NCBI GenBank assembly: GCA_018674495.1
Contig: JABHAA010000108.1
Location: forward strand, 1-64,000
DNA length: 64,000 bases
Source: Rhodospirillaceae bacterium
Lineage (GTDB): Bacteria > Pseudomonadota > Alphaproteobacteria > Rhodospirillales > UBA2165
Direction: 5' to 3'
Below are positions 35,186 to 44,305 of the stretch, piece by piece. How positions within the stretch are numbered: position 1 is the first letter of the stretch; each line of letters begins with the position of its first letter. Made by a program: the position numbers and the translations under genes. The notes under the pieces are model-generated. The model ran no database searches. It was not told the origin of the DNA and saw only the letters and a list, made by a program, of their open reading frames with translations.

Positions 35186-36010
35186 GTGGATTTTGCAACC
35201 CTCGCCGGCCTGGCGGTCGGCATCACCGTTGTAACCCTGGCGATTGCGACCGGATCGGATTTTTCGATCTTTTTGAATATGCCCGGCTTTTTGATCGTCG
35301 TCGGCGGCACCTTTGCGGCAACCATGATCAAGTTTCCCATGTCGGGCTTTTTCATCTCTATGCCAGTGGGCATGAAGGCCGCGTTCACCAACGATGGCGA
35401 TCAGCCCCGAGATTACATCAAGCTGGCCATAAAACTGGTTAAAAAAGGGCGAAAATCGGGATTGATATCCCTGGAAAACGAAAAAATCCGCAATCCGTTC
35501 TTTAAAAAAGGCATTCAGCTTTGCGCCGACGGACGCGATCTTGATTACATCCGTAAAGTTCTGACCCAGGAGATGGCCCACTCCATCCAGCGCGAGGAAG
35601 TCGGCGCCCGGGTATTTCAGGCGATCGGCGACGCGGCGCCGGCCTTCGGCATGTTCGGCACCCTGGTCGGACTGGTGCAGATGCTCAGCAATATGAGCGA
35701 TCCGTCATCCATCGGGCCGGCCATGGCGGTTGCGCTTCTGACCACGCTCTATGGGGTTTTACTGGCCAACTTGATCGCCTTGCCGATTGCCGACAAATTG
35801 GAAGACAAATCGGCGCGCGAAAGAATGCTGCGCTCGTTGATTATCGAATGCGTGTTTCAAATTCAGCAGCTTCAGAACCCCACCGCCATGCGCGAAATAC
35901 TCGAACCCTACCTGCCAGAGAAGCAGCGCGGCACGGGCGGTGACAATTCCTACACCGGCGGCGGAAAATCGGGCGGTGATAGCCAGGCGCCGTTGAAGAA
36001 AGTGGCTTAA
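35186..36010 (+). CDS. MotA/PomA-type flagellar stator channel protein
   Basis: About 274 aa with four hydrophobic segments: VDFATLAGLAVGITVVTLAIA, FLIVVGGTFAATMI, FGMFGTLVGLVQML and AVALLTTLYGVLLANLIALPIAD, the order of MotA/PomA. The cytoplasmic loop carries charged residues, including LTQEMAHSIQREE. It forms the ion channel of the flagellar stator with MotB. GTG 35186 is chosen because MDFATLAG matches PomA N-termini and has GGAGGAG upstream; ATG 35141 lacks an SD. The motB-like gene follows after 1 nt. No other flagellar genes are nearby. Confidence 0.83.
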   Translation: MDFATLAGLAVGITVVTLAIATGSDFSIFLNMPGFLIVVGGTFAATMIKFPMSGFFISMPVGMKAAFTNDGDQPRDYIKLAIKLVKKGRKSGLISLENEKIRNPFFKKGIQLCADGRDLDYIRKVLTQEMAHSIQREEVGARVFQAIGDAAPAFGMFGTLVGLVQMLSNMSDPSSIGPAMAVALLTTLYGVLLANLIALPIADKLEDKSARERMLRSLIIECVFQIQQLQNPTAMREILEPYLPEKQRGTGGDNSYTGGGKSGGDSQAPLKKVA

Positions 36011-36011
36011 C

Positions 36012-36788
36012 ATGGCCATCACCTCTGACGCCATCGGAACCGGTGAAAGCGGCCGCAAGAAGCCCAAGGGGGCGCCCGTCTGGTTGGTCACGTTCGCCGA
36101 TTTGATGGCCTTGTTGTTTGCCCTGTTCGTGCTCATCATCTCGTTCTCAGAAATCGACAGCGACAGCTTCCGGCGCAACGCCGGGCCGATGGCCGAGGCC
36201 TTTAACCAACCGCCGCCGATTTTCACCCGCTCCAAGGAAAGTGCCTCCAGCGCATCGAAACCGGTCCAGCAAAAGCTGGAGAGAGAAAACGAGGCGCCGT
36301 CTGAAAACGAAGCCAGCTATTTGCGCACAGTGCAGCGCGGCAAGCTAAGCAACCAGGTGCGCTCCGCCCTGGGCGACGAGCTGCGCGCCGGCGTCGTTGA
36401 ATTGGATATCAAGGACCGCTTTATCATTCTTCGTTTTCCGGCACGCACCACTTTTGCGCTCGGCAATTCCGATCTGGTGGGTTCTATCGGCGGCACATTG
36501 GACCGCATCGCCGATGTTTTGGCGCGCACCAACGGCGAAATATTTATTTCCGGCCATACCGACGATCGGCCCATTGCAACCAGCCGCTTCCGGTCCAATT
36601 GGGATTTGTCGTCGGCGCGCGCGGTCTCCGTGGTCCACCGGCTATTGCGCCATCCAAACCTGAACCGCGCCCGCGTTTCCGCCGTTGGTTATGCCGACAC
36701 CCGCCCGATCTCCGGCAACGATACCGCCGATGGCCGCGCTGAAAACCGCCGCGTCGAAATCAAGGTCGAGATTCCTGCAACCCGGTGA
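36012..36788 (+). CDS. MotB/PomB-type stator protein, OmpA-like C-terminus
   Basis: A 258-aa protein. One transmembrane helix near residues 24-46 (PVWLVTFADLMALLFALFVL) contains the ion-carrying Asp of MotB in TFADLMAL. A linker and an OmpA-like peptidoglycan-binding domain follow (about residues 125-255), with ISGHTDDRPI, NWDLSSARAVSV and GYADTRPI. It anchors the stator to the cell wall and couples ion flow to rotation. It follows the MotA-type gene by 1 nt. Whether it uses H+ or Na+ cannot be decided by eye. Confidence 0.87.
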   Translation: MAITSDAIGTGESGRKKPKGAPVWLVTFADLMALLFALFVLIISFSEIDSDSFRRNAGPMAEAFNQPPPIFTRSKESASSASKPVQQKLERENEAPSENEASYLRTVQRGKLSNQVRSALGDELRAGVVELDIKDRFIILRFPARTTFALGNSDLVGSIGGTLDRIADVLARTNGEIFISGHTDDRPIATSRFRSNWDLSSARAVSVVHRLLRHPNLNRARVSAVGYADTRPISGNDTADGRAENRRVEIKVEIPATR

Positions 36789-36831
36789 CGGGGCTGGTGG
36801 GCGTTTTCGCCAAATTTGCACCCATTTTGCG

Positions 36832-36860
36832 TTGACAGGTCCGGTATCAGGCGGTAGTTT
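36832..36860 (+). promoter_or_regulatory. Promoter of the rplU-rpmA operon
   Basis: TTGACA (36832-36837) and TAGTTT (36855-36860) are separated by exactly 17 nt, a strong consensus -35 with a moderate -10. Transcription would start near 36867, right before the leader hairpin, with a leader of about 57 nt to the rplU ATG. Confidence 0.6.
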
Positions 36861-36871
36861 CCGCGCCTTCC

Positions 36872-36895
36872 GGCGGGAATGATTAAAAACCCGCC
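36872..36895 (+). promoter_or_regulatory. Leader hairpin upstream of rplU
   Basis: GGCGGG (36872-36877) pairs with CCCGCC (36890-36895) around a 12-nt A-rich loop and is followed by CTTTTG. It lies between promoter and start codon, where ribosomal-protein leaders often bind their own product or attenuate. Whether it is a regulatory leader or only a stable 5' end is not shown by the sequence. Confidence 0.4.
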
Positions 36896-36923
36896 CTTTT
36901 GTATGACGGAAAGCACTTAAAAA

Positions 36924-37364
36924 ATGTACGCAGTCGTAAAGACCGGCGGTAAGCAGTATCGCGTGACGCCCGGCGACGTTATTCTCGTTGAAAAATTGCT
37001 CGGCGAAGCCGGCGGCAATATCAAGCTGGAAGACGTCCTGATGATTGGCGAAGACGGCCAGGCACCCGAGATCGGCGCCCCGACCGTCGCCAAGGCGGCA
37101 GTCAATTGCGAGATTCTCGATCAAAGCCGCGCCGATAAGGTCATCGTTTTCAAGAAGAAAAAGCGCAAAGGCTACCGGCGCCTCAACGGGCACCGCCAGG
37201 AACAGACCGTGCTGCGGGTTCTCGATATCAACGGCAAGGGCGCCGTGAAGCCGAAAGCCGAAGACAAGGCCCCGGCCAAAGCCAAAGCAGCGGCGAAGCC
37301 GAAAGCAGCGGCAAAATCGAAGGCGGCGGCCAAGCCCAAGGCGCCTTCAAAGAAAGACGATTAA
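36924..37364 (+). CDS. rplU: 50S ribosomal protein L21 with Lys/Ala-rich tail
   Basis: A 146-aa protein. Residues 1-102 are standard L21 (MYAVVKTGGKQYRVTPGD..., KKKKRKGYRRLNGHRQEQT). The last about 40 residues are low-complexity Lys/Ala/Pro repeats (KAKAAAKPKAAAKSKAAAKP), an extension found in several alphaproteobacterial L21 proteins and likely unstructured and RNA-binding. ATG 36924 is used. rpmA follows after 12 nt with AAGGAG, and the pair ends at the strong terminator at 37667-37696. Confidence 0.96.
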   Translation: MYAVVKTGGKQYRVTPGDVILVEKLLGEAGGNIKLEDVLMIGEDGQAPEIGAPTVAKAAVNCEILDQSRADKVIVFKKKKRKGYRRLNGHRQEQTVLRVLDINGKGAVKPKAEDKAPAKAKAAAKPKAAAKSKAAAKPKAPSKKDD

Positions 37365-37376
37365 GGAGCAACGCTT

Positions 37377-37637
37377 ATGGCCCATAAAAAAGCAGGCGGA
37401 TCATCCCGCAACGGCCGCGATACAGAAGGCCGGCGTCTCGGCGTCAAGAAATATGGCGGCCAGGATGTGTTGGCTGGCAATATCATCGTCCGCCAGCGCG
37501 GCACCAAATTCCATCCCGGCGATAACGTCGGCATGGGCAGGGACCATACATTGTTTGCCCTCTCAGGCGGCAAGGTCTCGTTTCGCAAAAAGGCTGCCGG
37601 GCGCACCTTCGTCAATGTGGAGCCGGGCGCCGCATAA
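37377..37637 (+). CDS. rpmA: 50S ribosomal protein L27
   Basis: An 86-aa protein near the peptidyl-transferase centre. It starts [29 protein letters not shown], the canonical mature-type N-terminus with no Firmicutes leader peptide to cleave, and continues [31 protein letters not shown] lies just upstream. It is the second gene of the L21-L27 operon. Confidence 0.97.
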   Translation: MAHKKAGGSSRNGRDTEGRRLGVKKYGGQDVLAGNIIVRQRGTKFHPGDNVGMGRDHTLFALSGGKVSFRKKAAGRTFVNVEPGAA

Positions 37638-37666
37638 CCGGCCCGGCCATAGACACGTTAGTCTTT

Positions 37667-37696
37667 AAGGGGAATGGCCATCCATTCCCCTTTTTT
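37667..37696 (+). terminator. Strong Rho-independent terminator after rpmA
   Basis: GGGGAATGG (37669-37677) pairs perfectly with CCATTCCCC (37682-37690) over the 4-nt loop CCAT, and TTTTTT (37691-37696) follows; AA on the left pairs with the first Ts. This separates the ribosomal protein operon from obgE, whose start is 42 nt further on and so needs its own promoter or read-through. Confidence 0.9.
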
Positions 37697-37737
37697 GATA
37701 CGCTGACGCAAATGCGAACGCCGATAGGGTACGCGCG

Positions 37738-38772
37738 ATGAAGTTTCTCGATCAGCAAAAAGTTTTCATACAAAGCGGTAACGGCGGCGACGGTTGCGTC
37801 GCTTTCCGGCGCGAGAAATATGTGGAATATGGCGGACCCGACGGCGGCGATGGTGGCCGCGGCGGCGACGTCACGGTAGAATGCATCGCCAATTTGAACA
37901 CCCTCATCGATTTCCGCTACCAGCAGCATTTCAAGGCCGAACGCGGCCATGGCGGCATGGGCAAGATGCGCTCCGGCCGGTCCGGGCATGGCAAGGTTCT
38001 GCTCCTACCCGTCGGCACGCAAATTTACGACGAAGACCAGAACCATCTGATTGCCGATCTGACCGAGGAAGGCCAGACCATCGTGCTCGCCAAGGGCGGC
38101 GACGGCGGCTTTGGCAACGCCCATTACAAATCCTCCACCAACCAGGCGCCGCGCCATGCCAGCCCGGGCTTTTCCGGCGAGGAAAAATGGCTCTGGTTGC
38201 GCCTGAAATTGATCGCCGACGCCGGCCTGATCGGACTGCCAAACGCCGGCAAATCCACGTTTCTGGCCGCCGTGACACGGGCGCGCCCGAAAATCGGCGA
38301 CTATCCTTTCACCACCCTGCATCCCAACCTGGGCGTCGGTTATGTGGACGAGGTCGAGCTGGTACTCGCCGATATTCCGGGCCTCATCGAAGGCGCCCAC
38401 GAAGGCGCCGGGCTCGGCGACCGCTTCCTTGGCCATGTGGAACGCTGCGGCGCGCTGCTGCATCTCGTCGATGGCACCGCCGATGACCCAGGCGCAGATT
38501 ACCGCACCATCCGCCGGGAATTGGAAGCCTATGGCGAAGGGCTGGCGGCCAAGGACGAAGTTGTCATCCTCAACAAGTGCGATGCCCTCAATGACGAGCT
38601 GCTGGCCAAACAGCGGAAATCGCTGGCCGAGGCGGCAAGCCTTTCCGAGGACGACATTGCCTGCATGTCCGGCGTCGCCGGCACCGGCGTGACAGAGGTG
38701 TTGCGCCGCGCCGCCAAGATGATCAGAACCGCCAACGCCGAGCCGGCGGAACCCGCCGTGTTCACGCCATGA
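37738..38772 (+). CDS. obgE: Obg family GTPase (CgtA/ObgE)
   Basis: A 344-aa essential GTPase in 50S subunit maturation and stress control. The Gly-rich Obg domain (residues 1-158: [34 protein letters not shown]) precedes the G domain with [11 protein letters not shown] (G1), [10 protein letters not shown] (G2), [17 protein letters not shown] (G3) and NKCDAL (G4). The C-terminus is short, without the long acidic tail of some homologues. The stop overlaps the start of proB by 4 nt. Confidence 0.96.
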   Translation: MKFLDQQKVFIQSGNGGDGCVAFRREKYVEYGGPDGGDGGRGGDVTVECIANLNTLIDFRYQQHFKAERGHGGMGKMRSGRSGHGKVLLLPVGTQIYDEDQNHLIADLTEEGQTIVLAKGGDGGFGNAHYKSSTNQAPRHASPGFSGEEKWLWLRLKLIADAGLIGLPNAGKSTFLAAVTRARPKIGDYPFTTLHPNLGVGYVDEVELVLADIPGLIEGAHEGAGLGDRFLGHVERCGALLHLVDGTADDPGADYRTIRRELEAYGEGLAAKDEVVILNKCDALNDELLAKQRKSLAEAASLSEDDIACMSGVAGTGVTEVLRRAAKMIRTANAEPAEPAVFTP

Positions 38773-39893
38773 GCAATTCGGAGACCTACGATATCACCGC
38801 CGCTTCCCGAGTGGTGGTCAAGATTGGCTCTGCCCTGTTGGTGGATGCCGATGGCGCCTTGCATACGAACTGGCTGGCGTCATTGGCCGCCGATATCAAA
38901 CGCTTCCGGGACCGCGGCCAGGATGTGATCTTGGTGTCGTCTGGCGCGGTGGCGCTGGGGCGGCGCTACCTGCGCTTAAAAAACGGCAATCTGAAGCTGG
39001 AAGAAAAGCAGGCGGCGGCGGCGGCCGGCATGGTGCGTCTGGCGCACGCCTATCAGGAACGCCTGGGCGAACACGATCTGACCGTGGCGCAAATCCTGTT
39101 GACCCTCGCCGACACCGAAGACCGGCGGCGCTATTTGAACGCCCGCTCGACCCTGATGACCTTGTTGGGCGTCGGCGCGGTGCCGCTGATCAACGAAAAT
39201 GACACGGTCGCCACCGACGAAATCCGCTTCGGCGACAACGACCGTCTGGCAGCGCGAGTGGCGGCCATGGTATCGGCAGATCTGTTGATCCTGTTGTCCG
39301 ATATCGATGGCTTCTATACGTCCGATCCGACGCTGGATGCGGGCGCCAAAATGCTGGCGGAAATCACCGAGATCACGCCCGCGATTGACGCCATGGCGGG
39401 CGCGTCTTCGTCGTCGGATTCGTCCGGCGGCATGATCACCAAACTGGCCGCCGCCAAGGCCTGCATGGGCGCCGGCTGCCGCATGGCCATCGCCGACGGA
39501 CGCGCGTTGAGCCCGCTCGCCGCGCTCGAGGCGGACGGCCCTGGCACCTGGTTTATCCCGCAAGCCAATCCCCATTCGGCGCGCAAGAACTGGATCGCCG
39601 GCTCCTTGCAGCCGGTTGGCGCGGTGATCGTCGATGACGGCGCCGCCAAGGCGCTAGCGGGCGGGCGCAGCCTGTTGCCGGCCGGTGTCGCCGCCATCGA
39701 GGGCGGCTTTCAGCGCGGCGACGCGGTGGCCGTTAAATCCGCCGATGGCCAAGAGCTGGGGCGCGGCCTGGTTGCCTATTCAGCCGAAGATGCGCGCCTA
39801 ATCATGGGCCACAAAACACATGAAATCGAAGCCCTACTCGGGTACCGTGGCCGGGACGAGATGATCCACCGGGACGATTTGGCTATTCTTTGA
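38769..39893 (+). CDS. proB: Glutamate 5-kinase with PUA domain
   Basis: A 374-aa enzyme phosphorylating Glu, the first proline step and proline's feedback point. The amino-acid-kinase domain shows [48 protein letters not shown] and [14 protein letters not shown]. Residues about 280-374 form the PUA domain ([21 protein letters not shown]). It overlaps obgE by ATGA and is followed by proA after 18 nt, giving an obgE-proB-proA operon. Confidence 0.96.
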   Translation: MSNSETYDITAASRVVVKIGSALLVDADGALHTNWLASLAADIKRFRDRGQDVILVSSGAVALGRRYLRLKNGNLKLEEKQAAAAAGMVRLAHAYQERLGEHDLTVAQILLTLADTEDRRRYLNARSTLMTLLGVGAVPLINENDTVATDEIRFGDNDRLAARVAAMVSADLLILLSDIDGFYTSDPTLDAGAKMLAEITEITPAIDAMAGASSSSDSSGGMITKLAAAKACMGAGCRMAIADGRALSPLAALEADGPGTWFIPQANPHSARKNWIAGSLQPVGAVIVDDGAAKALAGGRSLLPAGVAAIEGGFQRGDAVAVKSADGQELGRGLVAYSAEDARLIMGHKTHEIEALLGYRGRDEMIHRDDLAIL

Positions 39894-39911
39894 GATGATG
39901 CGGCATAGAAC

Positions 39912-41183
39912 ATGACCGATAATTTGGAAAACATTCCCGCCCTGATGCAGGATATTGGCGCCGCCGCCAAGGACGCCGCCGGAACCTTGGCCGGTGCAAC
40001 CGCCGAGGCCAAAAACCGTGCCCTGACCGAGGCCGCCAATTCCTTGCGCGCCAATGAAGCCGCGCTGTTGGAAGCCAACGCCAAAGATATGCAAGCGGGC
40101 GCCGACAAAGGCCTCACTGGGCCCCTGTTGGACCGACTCGCCCTCGACGCGGCGCGTATCGACGTGATGGCCGCCGGGCTTGACCAGATCGCCGCCCTGG
40201 ATGATCCGGTCGGCTTTGTCATGGACCGCTGGCAGCGGCCCAACGGCCTCGACATATCCCGAGTGCGGGTGCCCCTGGGCGTCATCGGCATTATTTACGA
40301 ATCGCGGCCCAACGTCACCGCCGATGCTGGCAGCCTGTGCCTGAAATCTGGCAACGCGTCCATATTGCGCGGCGGCTCGGAAAGCTTTCATTCCTCCACG
40401 GCGATCCTCGCTTGTATGCAAGAAGGGCTGAAGCTGGCCAACCTGCCGGCCGCCGCCATCCAGATGGTGCCGACCACCGACCGCGCCGCCGTCGGCGAAA
40501 TGCTGACTATGACCGATTATATCGACGTGATCGTGCCGCGCGGCGGAAGGTCCTTGGTGGAGCGCGTGCAGACCGAAGCCAAGGTGCCCGTCTTCGCCCA
40601 TCTAGAAGGCATCTGCCACACCTATATCGACGCCGGCTCCGATCCCGACATGGCCCGCGATATCGTTCTCAATGCCAAGATGCGCCGCACCTCCATCTGC
40701 GGCGCCACCGAGACATTGTTGATCGACAGGCGCGCGGCGGCAACGCACCTGCCGATGATCTTGGATGCGCTGACCGGCGCCGGCTGCGAGATCAGGGGTG
40801 ATGCCGATAGCCAAGCCCTCGATGGCCGCATCGGCGCAGCTAAGGACGAAGATTGGAAGGCCGAATATCTGGACGCGGTGATCGCCGTCAAACAGGTGGA
40901 TGGGGTCGAAGAGGCGGTTCGTCATATCAACACTCATGGCTCCGAACACACCGACGCCATCGTCACCGATGACGCCGAGGCCGCCGAAACTTTCCTGAAC
41001 GGCGTCAACAGCGCCATTGCCATGCACAACACTTCGACCCAGTTCGCCGACGGCGGCGAGTTTGGCATGGGCGCCGAGATCGGCATCTCGACGGGCAAGA
41101 TGCATGCGCGCGGGCCGGTCGGCGTCGAGCAGTTGACCACCTTCAAATATGTGGTTCGGGGCTCGGGCCAGATCCGGCCCTGA
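39912..41183 (+). CDS. proA: Gamma-glutamyl phosphate reductase
   Basis: A 423-aa NADPH-dependent reductase making glutamate semialdehyde in proline synthesis. Family segments: [41 protein letters not shown], and the catalytic Cys in [14 protein letters not shown]-terminal [31 protein letters not shown] is diagnostic. It directly follows proB. nadD starts 28 nt after its stop. Confidence 0.96.
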   Translation: MTDNLENIPALMQDIGAAAKDAAGTLAGATAEAKNRALTEAANSLRANEAALLEANAKDMQAGADKGLTGPLLDRLALDAARIDVMAAGLDQIAALDDPVGFVMDRWQRPNGLDISRVRVPLGVIGIIYESRPNVTADAGSLCLKSGNASILRGGSESFHSSTAILACMQEGLKLANLPAAAIQMVPTTDRAAVGEMLTMTDYIDVIVPRGGRSLVERVQTEAKVPVFAHLEGICHTYIDAGSDPDMARDIVLNAKMRRTSICGATETLLIDRRAAATHLPMILDALTGAGCEIRGDADSQALDGRIGAAKDEDWKAEYLDAVIAVKQVDGVEEAVRHINTHGSEHTDAIVTDDAEAAETFLNGVNSAIAMHNTSTQFADGGEFGMGAEIGISTGKMHARGPVGVEQLTTFKYVVRGSGQIRP

Positions 41184-41211
41184 CATATCCGGTATTAAAG
41201 CGAACATTCCC

Positions 41212-41817
41212 TTGAGCAATCCCAAACGCATCGGACTTCTCGGCGGCTCCTTCAATCCGGCCCACCGGGGGCATTTGAATCTCAGCTTGGCGGCGCTCGG
41301 CAGTCTGGATCTGGACGAAGTGTGGTGGCTGGTGTCACCGCAAAACCCATTGAAACCGGCCACCGGCATGGCTGCCTATGAGACCCGCTTCGCCTCCGCC
41401 GAGAGCTTCGCCAATCATCCGGATATTTACGTGTCCCATTTCGAACGGGACCACGAAACAAGTTTTACCGCCGACACCGTGCGCGCCTTGAAAAAGGAGC
41501 GCCCGAGCGATCATTTTGTGTTTCTGATCGGTGCCGACAATCTGATCCAGATTCACAAATGGCGGCAATGGCGGCAGATATTCCGGCTCATCCCCATTGC
41601 GATTTTCCCCAGGCCTTCTTATTCTATACGGGCATTGAAGTCGCGGGCGGCCAATCGTTTTGCCCGCCAACGAGTGCCGGATATTTATGCCAAACGGCTG
41701 GCCTTGAAGAAGGCGCCAGCATGGATGTTCCTGCACATGACGCCGGATGCAACCTCGGCGACCAAAATCCGCGCGTACCGGCGAAGAATTTCCGCCGAAG
41801 CGGCCAATAGGTTATAA
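41212..41817 (+). CDS. nadD: Nicotinate-nucleotide adenylyltransferase NadD
   Basis: An enzyme of about 201 aa transferring AMP to nicotinate mononucleotide in NAD synthesis. The nucleotidyltransferase motif RIGLLGGSFNPAHRGHLNLS, with the T/HxGH-type RGH, lies right at the N-terminus, and SFTADTVRALKKERP, FVFLIGADNLIQIHKWRQW and ATSATKIRAYRR follow. The start seems to be TTG 41212, as no ATG lies nearby in frame except codons inside proA; the SD is weak. Gene order proA-nadD-rsfS-rlmH is normal for the group. Confidence 0.92.
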   Translation: MSNPKRIGLLGGSFNPAHRGHLNLSLAALGSLDLDEVWWLVSPQNPLKPATGMAAYETRFASAESFANHPDIYVSHFERDHETSFTADTVRALKKERPSDHFVFLIGADNLIQIHKWRQWRQIFRLIPIAIFPRPSYSIRALKSRAANRFARQRVPDIYAKRLALKKAPAWMFLHMTPDATSATKIRAYRRRISAEAANRL

Positions 41818-41857
41818 TGTTATATGACTGCACCTATGTACAAAGGAGAACCATCCC

Positions 41858-42232
41858 ATCGTTCGTTATAAAACGGCGCCACCGTCCCCCTCGCAATTGC
41901 TGAAAACGGTTACGGCGTCTCTGGATGACGATAAGGCGCTTGAGGCCGACGTCATTGATCTTGCCGGTAAAACCGATTTCGCTGACTATATGGTAGTTGC
42001 GACGGGAACCTCGCAGCGGCATATCGCCACCATGGCAGAGCATCTCCGCGAAACCTTGAAAGCCAAGGGCTTAGCCTCGGTCCCCATCGAAGGCTTAGGC
42101 AATTGCGACTGGGTGCTGATCGACGCCGGCGATATCATCGTCAATCTGTTCAAGGCTGAGGTCCGGCAATTCTATGAGCTGGAAAAAATCTGGGGCGATC
42201 CGGCGGAGACCGAGCAGGCGGCGAAACCTTGA
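41858..42232 (+). CDS. rsfS: Ribosomal silencing factor RsfS, probable ATC start
   Basis: Binds L14 of the large subunit and blocks subunit joining in poor growth. Core: DVIDLAGKTDFADYMVVATGTSQRHI, GLGNCDWVLIDAGDIIVNLF, YELEKIWG. No in-frame ATG or GTG precedes the core. The first TTG (41897) starts inside the helix SQLLKTVTASLDDDKA and lacks an SD. The frame stays open upstream with RYKTAPPSPSQLLK, and a strong SD AAGGAG (41843-41848) is 9 nt before ATC 41858, so I place the start there (124 aa); TTG 41897 gives 111 aa. It lies between nadD and rlmH. Confidence 0.88.
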   Translation: MVRYKTAPPSPSQLLKTVTASLDDDKALEADVIDLAGKTDFADYMVVATGTSQRHIATMAEHLRETLKAKGLASVPIEGLGNCDWVLIDAGDIIVNLFKAEVRQFYELEKIWGDPAETEQAAKP

Positions 42233-42263
42233 ATTTGAAACCGGCCTGAAGGACACGCGCCCG

Positions 42264-42719
42264 ATGCAGATCACCGTCGCCGCCGTCGGGCGCATGAAAT
42301 CCAGCCCGGCCGCCCAGCAGTGGCAAGACTATGCCAAACGGCTCACCTGGCCGATCAGCTTAAAAGAAGTGGAAATGCGCAAAAAACTGCCCGAAGCGCA
42401 GATGGTGCTTGGCGAGGCCGAGCTCTTGAGCGCCGCCGTGCCGGTTGATGCTTTGCTGATCGCCCTCGATCCGGTTGGCAAGTCCCTGTCGAGCGAGGCT
42501 TTCGCCGCCCAGATGCAGCGCTGGATGTCCGATGGCCAATCCCAGTTTGCCTTTGTCATCGGCGGCGCCGGCGGGCTGGCCGCTGGGCTGGTAGCCCGCG
42601 CCCGCTTCAAATTGTCCCTAAGCGAAATGACCTGGCCGCATATGCTGGCAAGGGTCATGCTAATCGAACAGCTTTACCGGGCGCAATGTATCTTGACGAA
42701 ACATCCCTATCACCGTTAG
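42264..42719 (+). CDS. rlmH: 23S rRNA pseudouridine1915-N3-methyltransferase RlmH
   Basis: A 151-aa SPOUT methyltransferase acting on pseudouridine 1915 of 23S rRNA. MQITVAAVGRMKSSPAAQQW is the family N-terminus at ATG 42264; LIALDPVGKSLSSEAFA, FVIGGAGGLAAG and the C-terminal KLSLSEMTWPHMLARVMLIEQLYRA with KHPYHR form the trefoil knot. The previous gene's stop is 31 nt upstream and gpmI starts 11 nt downstream. Confidence 0.95.
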   Translation: MQITVAAVGRMKSSPAAQQWQDYAKRLTWPISLKEVEMRKKLPEAQMVLGEAELLSAAVPVDALLIALDPVGKSLSSEAFAAQMQRWMSDGQSQFAFVIGGAGGLAAGLVARARFKLSLSEMTWPHMLARVMLIEQLYRAQCILTKHPYHR

Positions 42720-42730
42720 ACCGCGAGTAT

Positions 42731-44305
42731 ATGACCGACAATCCTAAGCCCTTGAAACGACCGAAACCGACGGTGCTTTGCATCCTCGATGGCTGGGGCG
42801 AGCGCGATGGCGGCGACGACAATGCCATTCACCACGGCGACACCCCCAATTGGGACCGTATGCGAAGCAGCTTTCCGATGGCCAGGCTCGAAGCCTCGTC
42901 CCTCGATGTTGGCCTGCCCGAAGGCCAGATGGGCAACTCCGAAGTGGGCCATATGAATATTGGCGCCGGGCGCGTGGTGATGCAGGATTTGCCGCTGATC
43001 GATGCCGCGGTCGCTAATGGCTCCTTGTCTGATAACCCGGGCCTGACAGGTTTGATCGATAAATTACGCGCCAGCGGCGGCGTCTGTCACCTGCTCGGCC
43101 TGGCGTCTCCGGGCGGCGTCCATTCCCATCAATCGCATCTGATCGCGCTGGCCGGCTATCTGGACAGCGCCGGCATCGAAACCCGCTTGCACGCCTTCCT
43201 GGATGGCCGCGACGTGCCGCCGTCGAGCGCCCTTGGCTATGTGGGCGAGATCGAGGCGGCGACCAGGGATATGGCCGGCTTCCAAACCGCGACGGTGTGC
43301 GGGCGTTATTGGGCCATGGACCGGGACACCAATTGGGACCGGGTTGAGCGCGCCTATGTCATGCTCACGGACGGTGCCGGCGAAAGCGCAGGTTCCGCCG
43401 CCGAAGCCATCCAGCGAAGCTACGATGGCGGCGTCACCGACGAGTTTGTGGAGCCTCTGGTGATTGGCGACTATACCGGCATGGCCGACGGCGACGGTAT
43501 TCTGATGTTCAATTTCCGCGCCGACCGGGCGCGGGAGATTTTGGCCTCCCTGGTGGATGCGGACTTCGGTGGTTTTGCAAGGGGCCGGGTCGTTGATTTT
43601 GCCGCCACCCTCGGCATGACCGAATATTCCAGCGCGCTCAACGCCCACATGAGCGCCATGTTCGATCAAAGGCCGTTGCACAATATCCTCGGCCAGGTGG
43701 TCGCGGACGCAGGCTTAAAGCAACTGCGCATCGCAGAGACCGAAAAATACGCACATGTGACGTTCTTCCTGAACGGCGGCGAGGAAGCCCAGTTCGAGGG
43801 CGAGGAGCGCATTCTGGTGCCCTCACCCAAGGTCGCTACCTATGACCTACAGCCGGAAATGTCAGCCATTGAAGTCACCGACAAGCTGGTCGATGCGATC
43901 AAGGCGGAGCGTTTTGATCTGATCGTGGCCAACTATGCCAACGGCGATATGGTCGGCCATACCGGCATCTTCGAAGCCGCCGTCCAAGCCGCCGGCACCA
44001 TCGATGCCTGCCTCGGCCGCCTGGAAGCGGCGCTCAAAGACGTGGGCGGCGTCATGCTGGTTACCGCCGATCACGGCAATGCGGAACGCATGCACGACCA
44101 CGAAACCGGCCAGCCGAACACCGCCCACACCATGTCGCCGGTGCCCCTGGTGCTGGTCAACGCACCGGCCGGCGCCGGCACCCTCCAAGACGGCGTACTC
44201 GCCGATATCTCGCCGACCATCTTGGCGCTCATGGATCTGCCACAGCCAACCGAAATGAGCGGCACATCGTTGCTGGATCCGGCCAAAGCCCATGCGTCCG
44301 GCTAG
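42731..44305 (+). CDS. gpmI: 2,3-bisphosphoglycerate-independent phosphoglycerate mutase
   Basis: A 524-aa Mn2+-dependent glycolytic enzyme interconverting 3- and 2-phosphoglycerate. The alkaline-phosphatase-type core begins VLCILDGWGERDGGDDNA, with the phosphorylated Ser in MGNSEVGHMNIGAGR (about residue 73). HAFLDGRDVPPSSA, RYWAMDRDTNWDRV and LVTADHGNAERMHD supply substrate and metal ligands. ATG 42731 is taken; an in-frame ATG at 42686 would overlap rlmH. Its end overlaps the EnvC-like gene by 14 nt. Confidence 0.96.
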   Translation: MTDNPKPLKRPKPTVLCILDGWGERDGGDDNAIHHGDTPNWDRMRSSFPMARLEASSLDVGLPEGQMGNSEVGHMNIGAGRVVMQDLPLIDAAVANGSLSDNPGLTGLIDKLRASGGVCHLLGLASPGGVHSHQSHLIALAGYLDSAGIETRLHAFLDGRDVPPSSALGYVGEIEAATRDMAGFQTATVCGRYWAMDRDTNWDRVERAYVMLTDGAGESAGSAAEAIQRSYDGGVTDEFVEPLVIGDYTGMADGDGILMFNFRADRAREILASLVDADFGGFARGRVVDFAATLGMTEYSSALNAHMSAMFDQRPLHNILGQVVADAGLKQLRIAETEKYAHVTFFLNGGEEAQFEGEERILVPSPKVATYDLQPEMSAIEVTDKLVDAIKAERFDLIVANYANGDMVGHTGIFEAAVQAAGTIDACLGRLEAALKDVGGVMLVTADHGNAERMHDHETGQPNTAHTMSPVPLVLVNAPAGAGTLQDGVLADISPTILALMDLPQPTEMSGTSLLDPAKAHASG

